This document shows, in pieces, positions 42,600 to 53,409 of a stretch of DNA of 64,000 nucleotides. Under the pieces are notes generated by a model that was not told the DNA's origin, made no database searches, and worked only from the letters and a program-made list of their open reading frames with translations. Position 1 is the first letter of the stretch. Every line of letters starts with the position of its first letter. A program made the position numbers and the translations under genes. This DNA comes from Ahaetulla prasina (Eukaryota > Chordata > Lepidosauria > Squamata > Colubridae), in NCBI RefSeq assembly GCF_028640845.1, contig NC_080543.1:7788959-7852958 (forward strand). Direction: 5' to 3'.

Positions 42600-43300
42600 G
42601 GAATCGCTCTTTTCGGCTTTGCCTCTTTTGTTTTCTGCCCCTTCCACGCAGCCCTCCCGTCTCAGCCCCTTTGAATCAATTTTTCATTTTCAATCATTTT
42701 TCCTAGCCAAGCACCTTTCTCGCTCTTCTTTAATATTTTAAGGCCAATTAATTTGCCATTCTAACAAAAAGCGTGACAGCCAGAAAGCATTTGGAGCAGC
42801 TCAGCGGCTACAAGCATAATTAATGGGATAACATGGCATGAAAATTGTGATTAAAAATTTAATAAACTAATTTCCTCTCCAAAATAGCTAAATGTCAGAT
42901 TGGCATTTGTCGGATTTCATGGGAAGTCGAATTTATCACTGAATTCTGGAGCAAGCCCGTACAATTAGACTTTTATTTTTTTTATTATTATTATTATTAT
43001 TTTTTAAACAATAATTTAGTTTCCATCCAATGGGTTTTAGCCACAAATAGTCGTTTTTGCTCGGCTGTTGAAGTGGAGTTTTATTTCTGTATGAATAGTG
43101 TTCCTCAGGACGTACATAGCATTTAAAGCAAACATATACCTGAAATAAATATTTTTTTTAAAAAAATTAAAAATACCACAGATTTGCTGCAAAAAAAATA
43201 AATAAAAAATTAGGGCACTGATTAGAAATTGTTCAGATACTTATATCACCTTAAAACGCTGTCATCATACATTCAATTTCTGTTTTATTTTGTTTGGGGG
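42600..43300. other. Repeat-free island, strong noncoding-element candidate
   Basis: 42720-42965 is balanced, non-repetitive sequence with ggccaattaatttgcc, gcataattaatgggataac and gattaaaaatttaataaac. No coding frame. Confidence 0.4.
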
Positions 43301-43367
43301 TCTTCGGTTTTTATTATGATTGTATGCCACCCAGAGTCGTGTTGGAGGTCCATATAAATATTTCAAA

Positions 43368-43368
43368 T

Positions 43369-43399
<31 letters not shown>

Positions 43400-43426
43400 T
43401 ACACAAATATATATATATATATATAA
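43368..43426 (+). repeat. (AC)n(AT)n microsatellite
   Basis: Dinucleotide runs interrupted once by aaac. Confidence 0.95.
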
Positions 43427-43509
43427 AATCAGGCATGAAAATTAGATATATACGGATATGTGCCATTGTTGAAGTCAAGAGGGTAGATGGGTGAGGAGGC
43501 AAAATTCAA

Positions 43510-43655
43510 TTAACAGTAACAGAGTTGGAAGGGACCTTGAAGGTCAACTAGTCCAACCCCCTGCTCATACACGAGACCTTTACTAGGATTCGAACCGGCG
43601 TACTTGTGACCTTTCTGATCGACAAGCTCAGGGTCTTAGCCACTGAGCCACCTAA
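43510..43655 (-). repeat. Chimeric SINE: tRNA head plus CR1 3' tail
   Basis: The minus strand starts ggtggctcagtggctaagac (A box), has gccggttcgaatccta (B box) and ends in gggggttggactagttgacc to ccttccaactctgttactgt, the CR1 3' terminus. A second copy is at 56148. Length about 146 bp. Confidence 0.8.
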
Positions 43656-43772
43656 AGCAAACATTAACAGCCGACACTCCATCAGAGCTTCTGACCCTCT
43701 TGAATTAGCTGAGATGGCAAAACTATGGTAGTTACTTTGATTAAAGGTAATACTTTATCTGCCTTGGTTTCT

Positions 43773-43822
43773 ACAGGTAGTCCTTGACTTACAACCATTC
43801 GTTTAGTAACTGTTTAAAGTTA
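43773..43822. mobile_element. TA-MITE left end
   Basis: acaggtagtccttgacttac then accattcgtttagtaactg; cut by LINE-R. Confidence 0.7.
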
Positions 43823-44453
43823 CAACAACAGAGCTCAGCCAATGGAAATTGTCTGTCTGTCTGGTACCCATACCACATTTCTGACATCAATACAATTGAA
43901 CGTATCCAGAAATATTTTACAAGAAGAGTTCTCCACTCCTCTGAATACAACAAAATACCTTATGCCACCAGACTTGAAATCCTGGGTTTAGAAAATTTAG
44001 AACTACGCCGTCTTCGACAAGACCTGAGTTTAACACATAGAATCATCTATTGCAATGTCCTTCCTGTCGAAGACTACTTCAGCTTCAATTGCAACAATAC
44101 ACGAGCACACAATAGATTTAAGCTTAATGTTAACAGCTCCAATCTTGATTGCAGAAAATATGACTTCAGTAACAGAGTTGTTAATGCTTGGAACACACTA
44201 CCTGACTCTGTGGTCTCTTCCCAAAATCCCCAAAGCTTCAACCAAAAACTGTCTACTATTGATCACACCCCATTCCTAAGAGGTCTGTAAGGGGCGTGCA
44301 TAAGAGCACAAGCATGCCTATCATTCCTGTCCTATTGTTTCCTTTCATTATATCCAATTAATATAGTTATTACATAATTATGCTTATATATAGTTATTTC
44401 ATGCTTATGCTTATATATACTGTGTGACAAAATAAATAAAATAAAATAAAATA
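43823..44453 (+). mobile_element. LINE-R, 5'-truncated
   Basis: A CR1-superfamily LINE distinct from CR1 and L2, with the tail ctgtgtgacaaaataaataa. Five copies in the window. Confidence 0.8.
43862..44290 (+). pseudogene. LINE-R reverse transcriptase C-terminal fragment
   Basis: About 142 open codons: PYHISDINTIERIQKYFTRR, ATRLEILGLENLELRRLRQD, the middle FSFNCNNTRAHNRFKL, and AWNTLPDSVVSSQNPQSFNQ to the stop. The order and the W-N-x-L-P motif match the ends of CR1/Jockey-type ORF2 proteins; the clade is not assigned. Confidence 0.7.
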
Positions 44454-44611
44454 AACCACTTCTGGAGTTTTTACTTGAGACCAAAAGAAATGCTATATTG
44501 ATTTTGGCATTAGAGTTGTTTACAATTTTAGAAATAATTGTGTATTACTGAATTTCAGATCAAAACATTAATGTATTTGTAACTATATTGAAGAAAGTTA
44601 GAAGTAATTCT

Positions 44612-45060
44612 CTTTTTCTTTTATTTCTCCTCCTTTTCTCTTTATCGCTTCCTTCCTTCCTCTCTCCCTCCCTCCCTCCCTCATCCTCCTTCCTTCCTTC
44701 TCTCCTGCCTCCCTCCTCTCCTCTCCTTCCTTCCTTCCTCCCTCCCTCCCTGCTTCCCTCCCAGCTCCCTCCTTCTCTCCTCTCCTTCCTTCCTTCCCTC
44801 CCTTCCCTCCCTCCCTCCCTCCTTCCCTTCATTCATTCATTCATCCATTTTCTCCTGTTTCCCTCCTCCCTCCTCGCCTTCCTTCCTTCCTTCCTTCCTT
44901 CCTTCCTTCCTTCCTTCCTCCTCCTCCTCCTCCTCCTCTCCTCCTCTTCTTCCTTCCTTCCTTCCTTCCTTCCTTCCTTCCTTCCTTCTCTCCTCCTTCT
45001 CTCTTCTCTTCTCCTCTCCTTCCTTCCTTCCTTCTTTCCTCCCTCCCTCCCGCCCTTCCC
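44612..45060 (+). repeat. Polypyrimidine tract
   Basis: CCTT, CCTCC and CCT runs over 450 bp; mirror-repeat character. Frames through it are artefacts. Confidence 0.95.
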
Positions 45061-45424
45061 AAACATCCCCCTTGCTCTTTTTTCTTCAAAACCTAGTACC
45101 TAATGAGACTTAATTCACTTGTCGTGTTAAAACATGTTTTTAAAAAAACAAATGTGAAAAAAAGTCACTCTGCTCTGCCCTATTTGTGACAATGCTTCAT
45201 TGCTGTATAGTCCTCCAAGGACAAAATAATAATGTTTAAAACATATCCCCACCAGAAAAAAAAAAATCCCCCCCCCCAAAAAACCCACCCAAAACCAGTG
45301 TAATAAAAAGATGATCCCTCAAGACAAACTTTTGGGACAAACAATAGTTACTGAGACTTGAAAGATTTCTATGGTCTCGTGCTAGAAATCATAACTAGCT
45401 ATTAGCTCTAAACAATTGCTTATT

Positions 45425-45988
45425 TTTTTTAAAGTAATTTTTATTAAACTTTTGACTTTTAAAAACCAAGCAAAGAAAAATGCAACAAAAAACAAAAACA
45501 CATTAAAAACACGTAACAAACATAACATTACATCATATATTATTTTACAGCTTGCTGTATCGACATAGATATATATTCTCTGTTCTTATTCAATGGTTCA
45601 TCTACGTGCTTATATTTACATTGGCCTCTATTTACAGAACTGTCATTATCCGGTTAACACTATTCAGTAATTTACACTTCCTAGTTTTAACCTAATTAGA
45701 ATAGAATAGAATAGAATAGAATAGAATAGAATAGAATAGAATAGAATAGAATAGAATAGAATAGAATTTTATTGGCCAAGTGTGATTGGACACACAAGGA
45801 ATTTGTCTTGGTGCATATGCTCTCAGTGTACATAAAAGAAAAGATACGTTCATCAAGGTACAACATTTACAACACATGTAGATGAACATTCCGATTTATT
45901 ATTTTGATTTCTTTTTCCTAACCAATCATACAATTTGTTCCACACTTTATAGTATTCCTACTCTTCCCTTTCCTTAATTTCAGGAAAC
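45425..45988 (-). mobile_element. L1-like 3' fragment with nested LINE tail (tentative)
   Basis: A T-rich start (ttttttttaaagtaattttt) and antisense sequence resembling an L1 3' region. It is split by an ATTCT-tailed LINE end at 45698-45880. Assignment is by resemblance only. Confidence 0.45.
45698..45880 (-). mobile_element. L2/Rex1-like LINE 3' tail with (AGAAT)n
   Basis: AGAAT units at 45698-45766, then the minus-strand 3' UTR ending ggccaataaa. Confidence 0.88.
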
Positions 45989-46094
45989 GACAAACTTTTG
46001 GGACAAACAATAGCTACTGAGACTTGAAAGATTTCTACGGTCTCTCGTGCTGGAAATCGTAACTAGCGATTAGCTCTAAACAATTACTTATTAA

Positions 46095-46820
46095 TAATGT
46101 TTTCACATAACACATTTTAATGAGAATGAGGAAATAGAGACTGGGTTACCAGCCTTAATCAATCTCATGTCACCTGTAGCATTCTCGGAAGGAGAAATTA
46201 GGAGGAGAGAATTAAACTGACGCTGTGTGACTTGACCTGGCTGCCATCGGGATTTTCGAGTCCAATTAAGCCGCTGGTGCCAGGCCTCCATATTTCCTTT
46301 TCTTTGGCAACCATTTTCCTTCAAACGATAATTATATCCGTCCTTCCCAATCAAACAAATAAATATGCAATCCGATATCTGTTTCCCTGCTGACCCCAGA
46401 GATCCTGACATTTTCCAAAAACCTCAGCATTTTCAGAAGGATTCTGGAAAGGCAACAGGGGATGAGATAAAGCTTAAGAGGAACAAGTAAACCCAAGATC
46501 CAGACTGGGTAGGACGGAAGGTGTGCCAAGAATGCAGAAAGGTAGACAAGGGAGCAGGATTTATTTGGAGATAATCCTTACAGATCAAGGCAAGGAACAA
46601 ATTAAATGTCGCTGATGGGAAACTGTTATCAAGTGAGACTTCAGGTAGGCCCGCTTAAAGGGCAACAGTATTCCCCAATTTTGGAGGAGCAGGGAAGGCG
46701 TGTAGATAAGTTGCACGTCTTCGCAGACAAACCAGGTAAGGCCTGAGTAGCCTGAAAGAGTTAGACCTGTATTAAACTTCACTACACTTCTAGTCTAGAA
46801 GTCAAGCAGGTACCCAGTTA
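46095..46820. other. Repeat-free island, candidate conserved noncoding DNA
   Basis: 46110-46440 is balanced sequence with gtccaattaagccgctgg, cgataattatatcc and aataaatatgcaat (octamer-like). No reading frame supported. Confidence 0.4.
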
Positions 46821-46828
46821 GTTGAGAC

Positions 46829-46995
46829 AAGTGGTGGGATTCAGCCGGTTCGGGTTTTACATCTGGTTTGCCAAACCGGTAGTTTCAAAAACTGGCTGGC
46901 CCCGCCGCCCCCGCCCCCCAGGAGCCTACACACGGCCTTTTGGATGCTAGGTAAGATGCCAGGTAAGTTCAGGGCCTGCGTGGAGGCTCTGGGAG
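46829..46995. mobile_element. hAT-b left fragment
   Basis: agtggtgggattcagccgg and ccaaaccggtagtttc; truncated at the CR1 tail. Confidence 0.7.
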
Positions 46996-47004
46996 GGCAA
47001 AAAA

Positions 47005-47075
47005 TGGGAAGTCTACTGCTTGAGTGGGGGGTTGGACTGGAAGATCTCCAAAGTCCCTCCCATCTCTATTTTGAT
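47005..47075 (+). repeat. CR1 3' terminus
   Basis: gggggttggactggaagatc to ctcccatctctatt, followed by GATT repeats. Confidence 0.75.
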
Positions 47076-47103
47076 TGATTGATAGATTGAACATCCTTTA
47101 ATT

Positions 47104-47675
47104 CAGGGGTCTCCAACCTTAGTCCCTTTAAGACTTGTGGACTTCAACTCCCAGAGTCTGAAACTCTGGAAGTTGAAGTCAGAACTCTGGAAGTTAATAT
47201 AAAACAATTGCTAGACCAATTCTAGAATACAGCTCACCTGTCTGGAACTCTCACCATATCTCTGACATCAATACAATTGAACGTGTCCAGAAATATTTTA
47301 CAAGAAGAGTTCTCCATTCCTCTGTAAACAACAAAATACCTTATCCCACTAGACTTGAAATCCTAGGCTTAGAAAATTTAGAACTCCGTCGCCTTCGACA
47401 AGACCTAAGTTTAACTCATAGAATCATCTATTGTAATGTCCTTCCTGTCAAAGACTACTTCAGCTTTAATTGCAATAATACAAGAGCAACCAATAGATTT
47501 AAACTTAATGTCAACCGCTTTAATTGTTTTTCTTTTCTTCTATATATATATATATGCTTATACCTTTATATACTATATAACCTTTCTGTATGATAGTTAC
47601 ATATATTGTTGTGACAAAATAAATAAATAAGTTGAAGTCCACAACTCTTAAAGGGACCAAGGTTGGAGACCCCTG
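47104..47675. mobile_element. hAT-e element, split by LINE-R
   Basis: Inverted ends caggggtctccaacctt and aaggttggagacccctg with matching subterminal ttaagacttgtggacttcaa. The flanking 8-mers do not match. Confidence 0.75.
47195..47632 (+). mobile_element. LINE-R, internally deleted
   Basis: ttctagaatacagctcacct onward matches LINE-R to about 47525, then jumps to the tail (tattgttgtgacaaaat). Confidence 0.8.
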
Positions 47676-47689
47676 GTATAGGGTCTCTC

Positions 47690-47985
47690 TTTCTTGAGCA
47701 GGGATCGGACTAGAAGATCTCAAAGGTCCCTTCGAACTCTATTCTTCTGTTATTCTCCAAAAGACTTGAGGGCAGGACAAGAAGTAACAGGTAGAAGATC
47801 ATTAAAGAGAAATCCAATCTAGAACTAAGGAGAATTTTCACGACAGTGAAAACAATCAGTCAATGGAATGGGTGCTCCATCACTGGAGCTTTTCAAGAAG
47901 AGACTGGACAGCCAGTTGTCTGGAATGATATAAGGTATCCTGCTTGATCGTTTCCAACCCTATTAATCAATATTCAATGTTCTAT
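47690..47985 (+). repeat. CR1 3' fragments, degenerate
   Basis: Two overlapping CR1-type ends: ggatcggactagaagatctc, then acttgagggcaggacaagaa to cctgcttgatcg. Confidence 0.7.
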
Positions 47986-48065
47986 AACAGAGAAATTTGA
48001 AAGAAATTTCCAAGTATCCCAAGAAATAAACAGGAGCCCCTGGCATGAGACGAAAAACATTTTGT

Positions 48066-48735
48066 TTATTTATTTATTTATTTGTCAATCATATATAAGA
48101 TAACAGGTAAAAGTATAAACATAATTTGGATACATGAAAAGAGTAAGTAAAAAAAGGAATATTAGGACAGGGACGGTAGGCACGCAGGTTCTCTTATGCA
48201 CGCCCCTTAAAGACCTCTTAGGAATGGGGTGAGGTCAACAGTAGACAGTTTAAGCTTAAAGTTTTGGGGGTTTGGGGAAGAAACCACAGAGTCAGGTAGT
48301 GCATTCCAGGCATTGACCACTCTGTTGCTGAAGTCATATTTTCTGCAATCGAGTTTGGAGTGGTTTACCTTGAACTTGTATCTATTGTGTGCTCATGTAT
48401 TGTTGTGGTTGAAGCTGAAGTAATCATTGACAGCTAGAACATTGTGGTAGATAATTTTATGTTCTATGCTTAGGTCAGATTGAAGTCTGCGTAGTTCTAA
48501 ATTGTCTAAGCCCAAAATTTGGAGTCTGGTGGCAAAAGGTATTTTATTGCGAGGAGAGGAGTGGAGGACTCTTCTTGTGAAATATCTCTGGACTCTCTCA
48601 ATTGTATTTATGTCCGATATGCAGTACGGGTTCCAGACAGATGAGCTGTATTCAAGAATTGGTCTAGCAAATGTTTTGCATGCTCTGGTTAGTAGTACAA
48701 TATCTGAGATAATCACAAGGTTGTTTTCTGCATAA
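48066..48735 (-). mobile_element. LINE-R, 5'-truncated
   Basis: Reverse copy with tail tttatttatttatttatttg. The minus-strand frame 48393-48716 has RPILEYSSSVWNPYCISDIN. Confidence 0.85.
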
Positions 48736-48863
48736 TGTTAGTGCCAGGTTAATTTATAGGAGTTTTAAATGTATTTTGACAGTATGGTTCAGTGATTCAA
48801 TTGCTGAAACAAGATTAGAGATAATGACATTTATTCTCACCCTCATTCTCAAACCTCTAGGAC

Positions 48864-49194
48864 TAGTGGTGGGATTCAGCCAGTTTGCACCTATTCGGGG
48901 GAAACCAGTTGTTGGAAGAAATCTTATTTTGTTTTTTCCCACTTTACAGGGCTAATCCTGTAAGGAAAGCAACATTCTGGTGGTATTTCTAGCCTAAACT
49001 TTATTGCCCTGCTTATAGAAACCACCTCTCTGGTTAACCTTTATTACATTGTAACAGCTAAGGCGAAGCGCCCATCGACCTGACTGATGTTGAGTTGGCC
49101 ACACCCACATGGTCACATGACCACCGAGCCACGCCTACCCAGCTGGTCATTAGGGCAGAGAACCAGTTGTTAAATTATTTGAATCCCACCACTG
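48864..49194. mobile_element. hAT-b element
   Basis: tagtggtgggattcagcc to gaatcccaccactg; flanks tctaggac (48856-48863) and cctaggac (49195-49202), 7 of 8. Confidence 0.88.
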
Positions 49195-49299
49195 CCTAGG
49201 ACAAATCAGGATTGAAAACTGAGAAGCAAACAGGCTAACAAATAAAGATGTTAATATGTTCCCGTATAAAAGAGAAAAGATGAAGTATAATGGGTAGCT

Positions 49300-49440
49300 T
49301 TTATTATATTTATCATACCGCATTATTGTCTGGTTTGGAAGAATTATTGCTTTGGACAGGAAGGTGGTATAGAGAGTGGTGAGGACAGCAGAAAAGATTA
49401 TTACTAGTTCTCTTCCTTCTATCCAGGACATGGCATGTAA
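49300..49440 (+). repeat. L2/Rex1-like LINE fragment, degenerate
   Basis: Translation in shifting frames gives RIIVWFGRIIALDRKVV and SRKDYY/TAEKIITSS-like residues, related to 5614-5994. Confidence 0.5.
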
Positions 49441-49454
49441 GTGATGCTTGACCA

Positions 49455-49675
49455 GCAGGAACTGTGTATGGCTAGTCTAGTGAAGAGAAGGACCAGGGGA
49501 AACATGATAGCAGTCTTCCAATATTTGAGGGGCTGCCATAGAGAGGAAGGGGTCAAGCTATTCTCCAAAGCACCTGAAGGCCAGACAAGGAATAATGGAT
49601 GGAAACTGATCAAGGAGAGATTTAACCTAGAAATAAGGAGAAGTTTTTTGACAGTGAGAGCAATCAACCCGTGGA
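49455..49675 (+). repeat. CR1 LINE fragment
   Basis: [20 protein letters not shown] to FNLEIRRSFLTVRAIN; no 3' end. Confidence 0.85.
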
Positions 49676-49679
49676 TAGA

Positions 49680-50140
49680 TATATACTTTTTTTTGAGAGC
49701 AGGAAACAGAATTTCATTTTTAACGTTGCCTTTATGCTCACAGTAAAAAAATGACAATAATGGGTTATCTTATCATTTTTTTTTTTATGATTGATGCATT
49801 CTCCTCAGGCACCTCCATCTGTATCTCATGACACCTGCACGGAGGTCTTCGTAATTAAAAAGTTTATATTCAATTTACGTTGTCGATAGATTCGAAAAAA
49901 ATGGTGAGTTGATTAATCATCTGCCCTTTATCTAGGGAATCAATTAATGAACTAAAACATTTTAATTAGTTAATTAGTTAAAATGAAGATAATTGTTCAA
50001 TTAAATTTTCTTGACTCATTTGACAGACAGACATTTTACAAGTCGTGTAAGATAAGAGAAAGAGAAGAGAAATATATCAAAAAGATGAGGATTCGCCCCC
50101 CCACTCCACTCTTCCCAAAGTTATAGTCCCTGCTGATGGT
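49680..50140. other. AT-rich island, candidate conserved noncoding DNA
   Basis: Repeated ATTA cores (gattaatcatctgcc, tcaattaatgaac, aattagttaattag); no gene. Confidence 0.3.
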
Positions 50141-50210
50141 CACTCATGCCCCTAGTCACTTCACGTCTTGACTATTGCAAGGTCTTCTACATGGGGCTGC
50201 CCTTGAAGAG

Positions 50211-50834
50211 AACCCATACCACATTTCAGACATCAATACAATTGAACGGGTCCAGAAATATTTTACAAGAAGAGTTCTCCACTCCTCTGAATACAACAAA
50301 ATACCTTATGCCACCAGACTTGAAATCCTGGGATTAGAAAACTTAGAACTCGGCCGCCTTCGACAGGACCTGTGTTTAACTCATAGAATCATCTATTGCA
50401 ATGTCCTTCCTGTTGAAGACTACTTCAGCTTCAATCACAACGATACAAGAGCAAACAATAGATTTAAACTTAATGTTAACCGCTTCAATCTTGATTGCAG
50501 AAAATATGACTTCTGTAACAGAGTTATTAGTGCTTGGAACACGCTACCTGACTCTGTGGTCTCTTCTCAAACTCCCAAAAGCTTTAACCAAAAACTGTCT
50601 ACTGTTGACCTCACCCCATTACTAAGAGGCCTGTATGGGGCGTGCATAAGAGCACAAATGTGCCTACCGTTCCTGCCCTATTGTTTCCTTTCATTATATC
50701 CAATTGATATATAGTTATTACATACTTAGGCTTATATATATGCTTATATATTATATAGATATTTTCATGCTTAGGCTTATATATACTGTTGTGACAAATA
50801 AAATAAATAAATAAAATAAAATAAAATAAAATAA
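50211..50834 (+). mobile_element. LINE-R, best copy
   Basis: Complete 3' end with gcctgtatggggcgtgcata and ctgttgtgacaaataaaata repeats. Nested in L2. Confidence 0.88.
50220..50638 (+). pseudogene. LINE-R reverse transcriptase C-terminal fragment, open
   Basis: About 140 codons, near-identical in layout to 43862-44290: DINTIERVQKYFTRRVLHSS, LENLELGRLRQDLCLTHRI, ISAWNTLPDSVVSSQTPKSF, and the terminal LTPLLRGLY. Upstream codons belong to the host L2. Confidence 0.75.
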
Positions 50835-51069
50835 AGAGCATCTGGAAGCTCCAGTTGGAGCCAAATTCAGTGGCCCGCATGGTTTTGTGCAGACCTTGAT
50901 GTGCACATGCATCAACTCTCCTGCGGGAGCTGCATTAGTTGCTAATTTGCTTCCAGGTGCAATTCAAGATGCTGGTTATCACCTTTAAAGCCCTTCATGG
51001 CTTGGGACCAGGTGATCTGAGGGACCGTGTCTTGCCGGTCACATCAGCCCAACCCACCAGAGTCCAGAG

Positions 51070-51700
51070 GAAGGATACTGAAAAATCCCCATTCCCTCCC
51101 CACACCTGGGGGAAGGATAGTGCAAAATTCCCATTCCCTCCCCACTCCTGGGGGAAGGATATTGCAAAATCTCCGTTCCCACTCCACTCCTGGGGGAAGG
51201 ATATTGCAAAATCTCTGTTCCCACCCCACTCCTGGGGGAAGGATATTGCAAAATCTCCGTTCCCACCCCACTCCTGGGGAAAGGATATTGCAAAATCTCC
51301 ATTCCCACCCCACTCCTGGGAGAAGGATATTGCAAAATCTCCATTCCCACCCCACTCGTGGGGAAGGATACTGCAAAATCCCCATTCCCTCCCCACTCCT
51401 GGGGGAAGGATATTGCAAAATCTCCATTCCCACCCCACTCCTGGGGGAAGGATATTGCAAAATCTCCATTCCCACCCCATTCCTGGGGGAAAGATACTGC
51501 AAAATCCTCATTCCCTCCCCACTCCTGGGGGAAGGATACTGCAAAATCCCCATTCCCTCCCCACTCCTGGGGGAAGGATATTGCAAAATCTCCATTCCCA
51601 CCCCACTCCTGGGGGAAGGATATTGCAAAATCTCCATTCCCACCCCATTCCTGGGGGAAAGATACTGCAAAATCTCCATTCCCTCCCCACTCTGGGGCCA
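51070..51700 (+). repeat. 42-bp minisatellite, about 15 units
   Basis: Unit ggggaaggatattgcaaaat plus ctccattcccaccccactcctg (adjacent, 42 bp). The same unit is found about six times at 23655-23905 and once at about 12205. Divisible by three, hence open in all frames. Confidence 0.95.
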
Positions 51701-51832
51701 GTCAGAGTTGTCATTTGCTGATTCTCCGACCTACTCAAAATTTCTGCTACTGGTTTTCCGAACTGCTCAAAATTTCCGTTACCGGTTCACCAGAACCTGT
51801 CAGAACCTGCTGGATTTCACCCCTGCTCCACA
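51700..51832. repeat. hAT-b-like right end
   Basis: gctactggttttccgaactg, gttaccggttcaccagaacc and the end gatttcacccctg. Confidence 0.6.
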
Positions 51833-51839
51833 CCTATTT

Positions 51840-52097
51840 GCACTACTCAGGTGACCCTGAGGATGCAGAGAAACCTCCAAGCAGCCTCAACGACTCTCTA
51901 AAAGGATGCAAATGACCAGCTGTCTGCAAGGAGGATCAATCCTTCCGTTCCCCACCATCCAGTCAAGAGCTGAAGAAGCTTCCTGGATGAGAAGCGAAAC
52001 GTCTTCAAAAAGAAAAAAAAATAGAAAATCCAGTTGCCTCTTGAAAAAACACCTTTGGGACAACCGTGACCCGGACGACCGAGAATCTCCGTAGACA
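51840..52097. mobile_element. Long-TIR element, right half
   Basis: gctgaagaagcttcctggat and gaaaaaacacctttgggaca match 21318-21415; the outer part gaccgagaatctcc extends the arm. Confidence 0.65.
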
Positions 52098-52099
52098 TT

Positions 52100-52640
52100 T
52101 AGTAGAAAAACAAGAGACTTTTTAAAAACGGAGCCTCAATCTTTCCATTTCTGCTTTCGTGACACTCGTGTGCCCTTTCACTCATCAGAATGGGAAAAAA
52201 ACTATTATTTTCTGCACAACAGCCTTTCACACTTCCTGCAGTCCTCTCTCTTTTATTTTAAGGAGGGAGGTGGGCGCAAAGGCATAATTTCTTCCTATTA
52301 CCTTCCTATCAACATGCTTAGAAATCTGTCGGCTTTTCAGATTTCCAGTTTCTTATCTCAATGCACTTCATCATTTTTAATTTTTTTCCCCGGTTGATGG
52401 ATTGAATACTCACAGCCCTCTTATTTTACAATGCATACATAGCGATCTCCCAGTTCTATTTGCTGGGTTTTATTTTATTTTATTTTTCATTTTCACCAGG
52501 GGTAAAAAACCAAACCAAACCATAGCACTTCATTATAAATCTAGTCAGCCGCATGTCAGGTGAAGTGTTTTTATTCTGTCATGAGTCTCAATATTACATT
52601 TTTTTTCCACCCTGGCTATAGAGGACAGAGTAGCCAATCT
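52100..52640. other. Repeat-poor interval, no gene seen
   Basis: AT-rich; TTTTATTTTATT run at 52471-52489. Confidence 0.4.
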
Positions 52641-52644
52641 CTAA

Positions 52645-52959
52645 ATACAGGTAGTCCTCAACATATGACCACAATGGAACCCAAACATTTATGTTGCTAA
52701 GCGAGACACTTGTGAGGTGAATTTTGCCCCATTTTATGACCTTTCTTGCCACCGTTGTTAAGTGAATCGCTCCAAAGTCACACGGTTGTTAAGCAACCCT
52801 GGCTTCCCCATTGACTTTGCTTGTCAGATGGTCACAAAAGGGGATCACGTGACCCCCCCCCCGGGAGTGATGCTGTAACCGTCATAAATGCGAGTCAGTT
52901 GCCCCCCAAAAAATCTCAATTTTGCTCATGTGACAATGGGGATGCTGCAAAGGTCGTAA
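52645..52959. mobile_element. TA-MITE, right end replaced by LINE
   Basis: atacaggtagtcctcaacat through gatgctgcaaaggtcgtaa; interrupted by a LINE tail. Confidence 0.82.
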
Positions 52960-53340
52960 ACGTATCTTTTCTTTTATGTACACTGAGAGCATATGCACCA
53001 AGACAATTTCCTTGTGTGTCCAATTTTTTTTTTTTTTTTTTTACATTTATATCCCGCCCTTCTCCAAAGACTCAGGGCGGCTAACAGTGTATAAGGCAAT
53101 AGTCTCATTCTATTTGTATATTTTTACAAAGTCAACTTATTGCCCCCCCCCAACAATCTGGGTCCTCATTTTACCTACATTATAAAGGATGGAAGGCTGA
53201 GTCAACCTTGGGCCTGGTGGGACTAGAACCTGCAGTAATTGCAAGCAGCTGTGTTCTAATAACAGGCTTCTTCCAGCCTGAGCTATCACAGCCCCTGAGC
53301 AATCACACTTGGCCAATAAAATTCTATTCTATTCTATTCT
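52960..53340 (+). mobile_element. L2/Rex1-like LINE 3' tail, split by SINE-A
   Basis: acgtatcttttcttttatgt to cttgtgtgtccaa, then caatcacacttggccaataa after the SINE, ending in ATTCT. Confidence 0.85.
53022..53300 (-). repeat. SINE-A
   Basis: A 19-T tail, tatatcccgcccttctccaa and the body; the head is diverged (gagctatcacagcccctgag). Confidence 0.85.
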
Positions 53341-53409
53341 AAACAGTAGGGTGGACGAGGAGAAGGGAAGGGGAAGTAGGGAAGGAATAGGAGAGGATGG
53401 GAGAAGAAC

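Larger units (their letters stand above)
45323..46092. repeat. About 100-bp direct duplication flanking an L1-like insert
   Basis: 45323-45424 and 45989-46092 are the same unique sequence (gacaaacttttgggacaaac to ctctaaacaattgcttatt type) with six substitutions and one 2-bp indel. Confidence 0.85.
50146..51060 (+). mobile_element. L2 LINE split by LINE-R
   Basis: Left: LVTSRLDYCKVFYMGLPLKR (50146-50209). Right, after LINE-R: VQFKMLVITFKALHGLGPGD (from about 50955). Both are L2 ORF2 segments in the right order. Confidence 0.75.

Noticed and set aside
41765..42706. 313-codon Pro/Ser/Phe-rich frame
   Set aside because: Polypyrimidine simple repeat; no domain and no codon structure.
51070..51700. 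Regular repeats resembling a CRISPR array
   Set aside because: There are no unique spacers; the whole unit repeats, and the context is a eukaryotic transposon.
50939..51854. Long open frames (up to 275 codons) on both strands with a 14-residue repeat
   Set aside because: They are translations of a 42-bp minisatellite; all frames are open because the unit is divisible by three.
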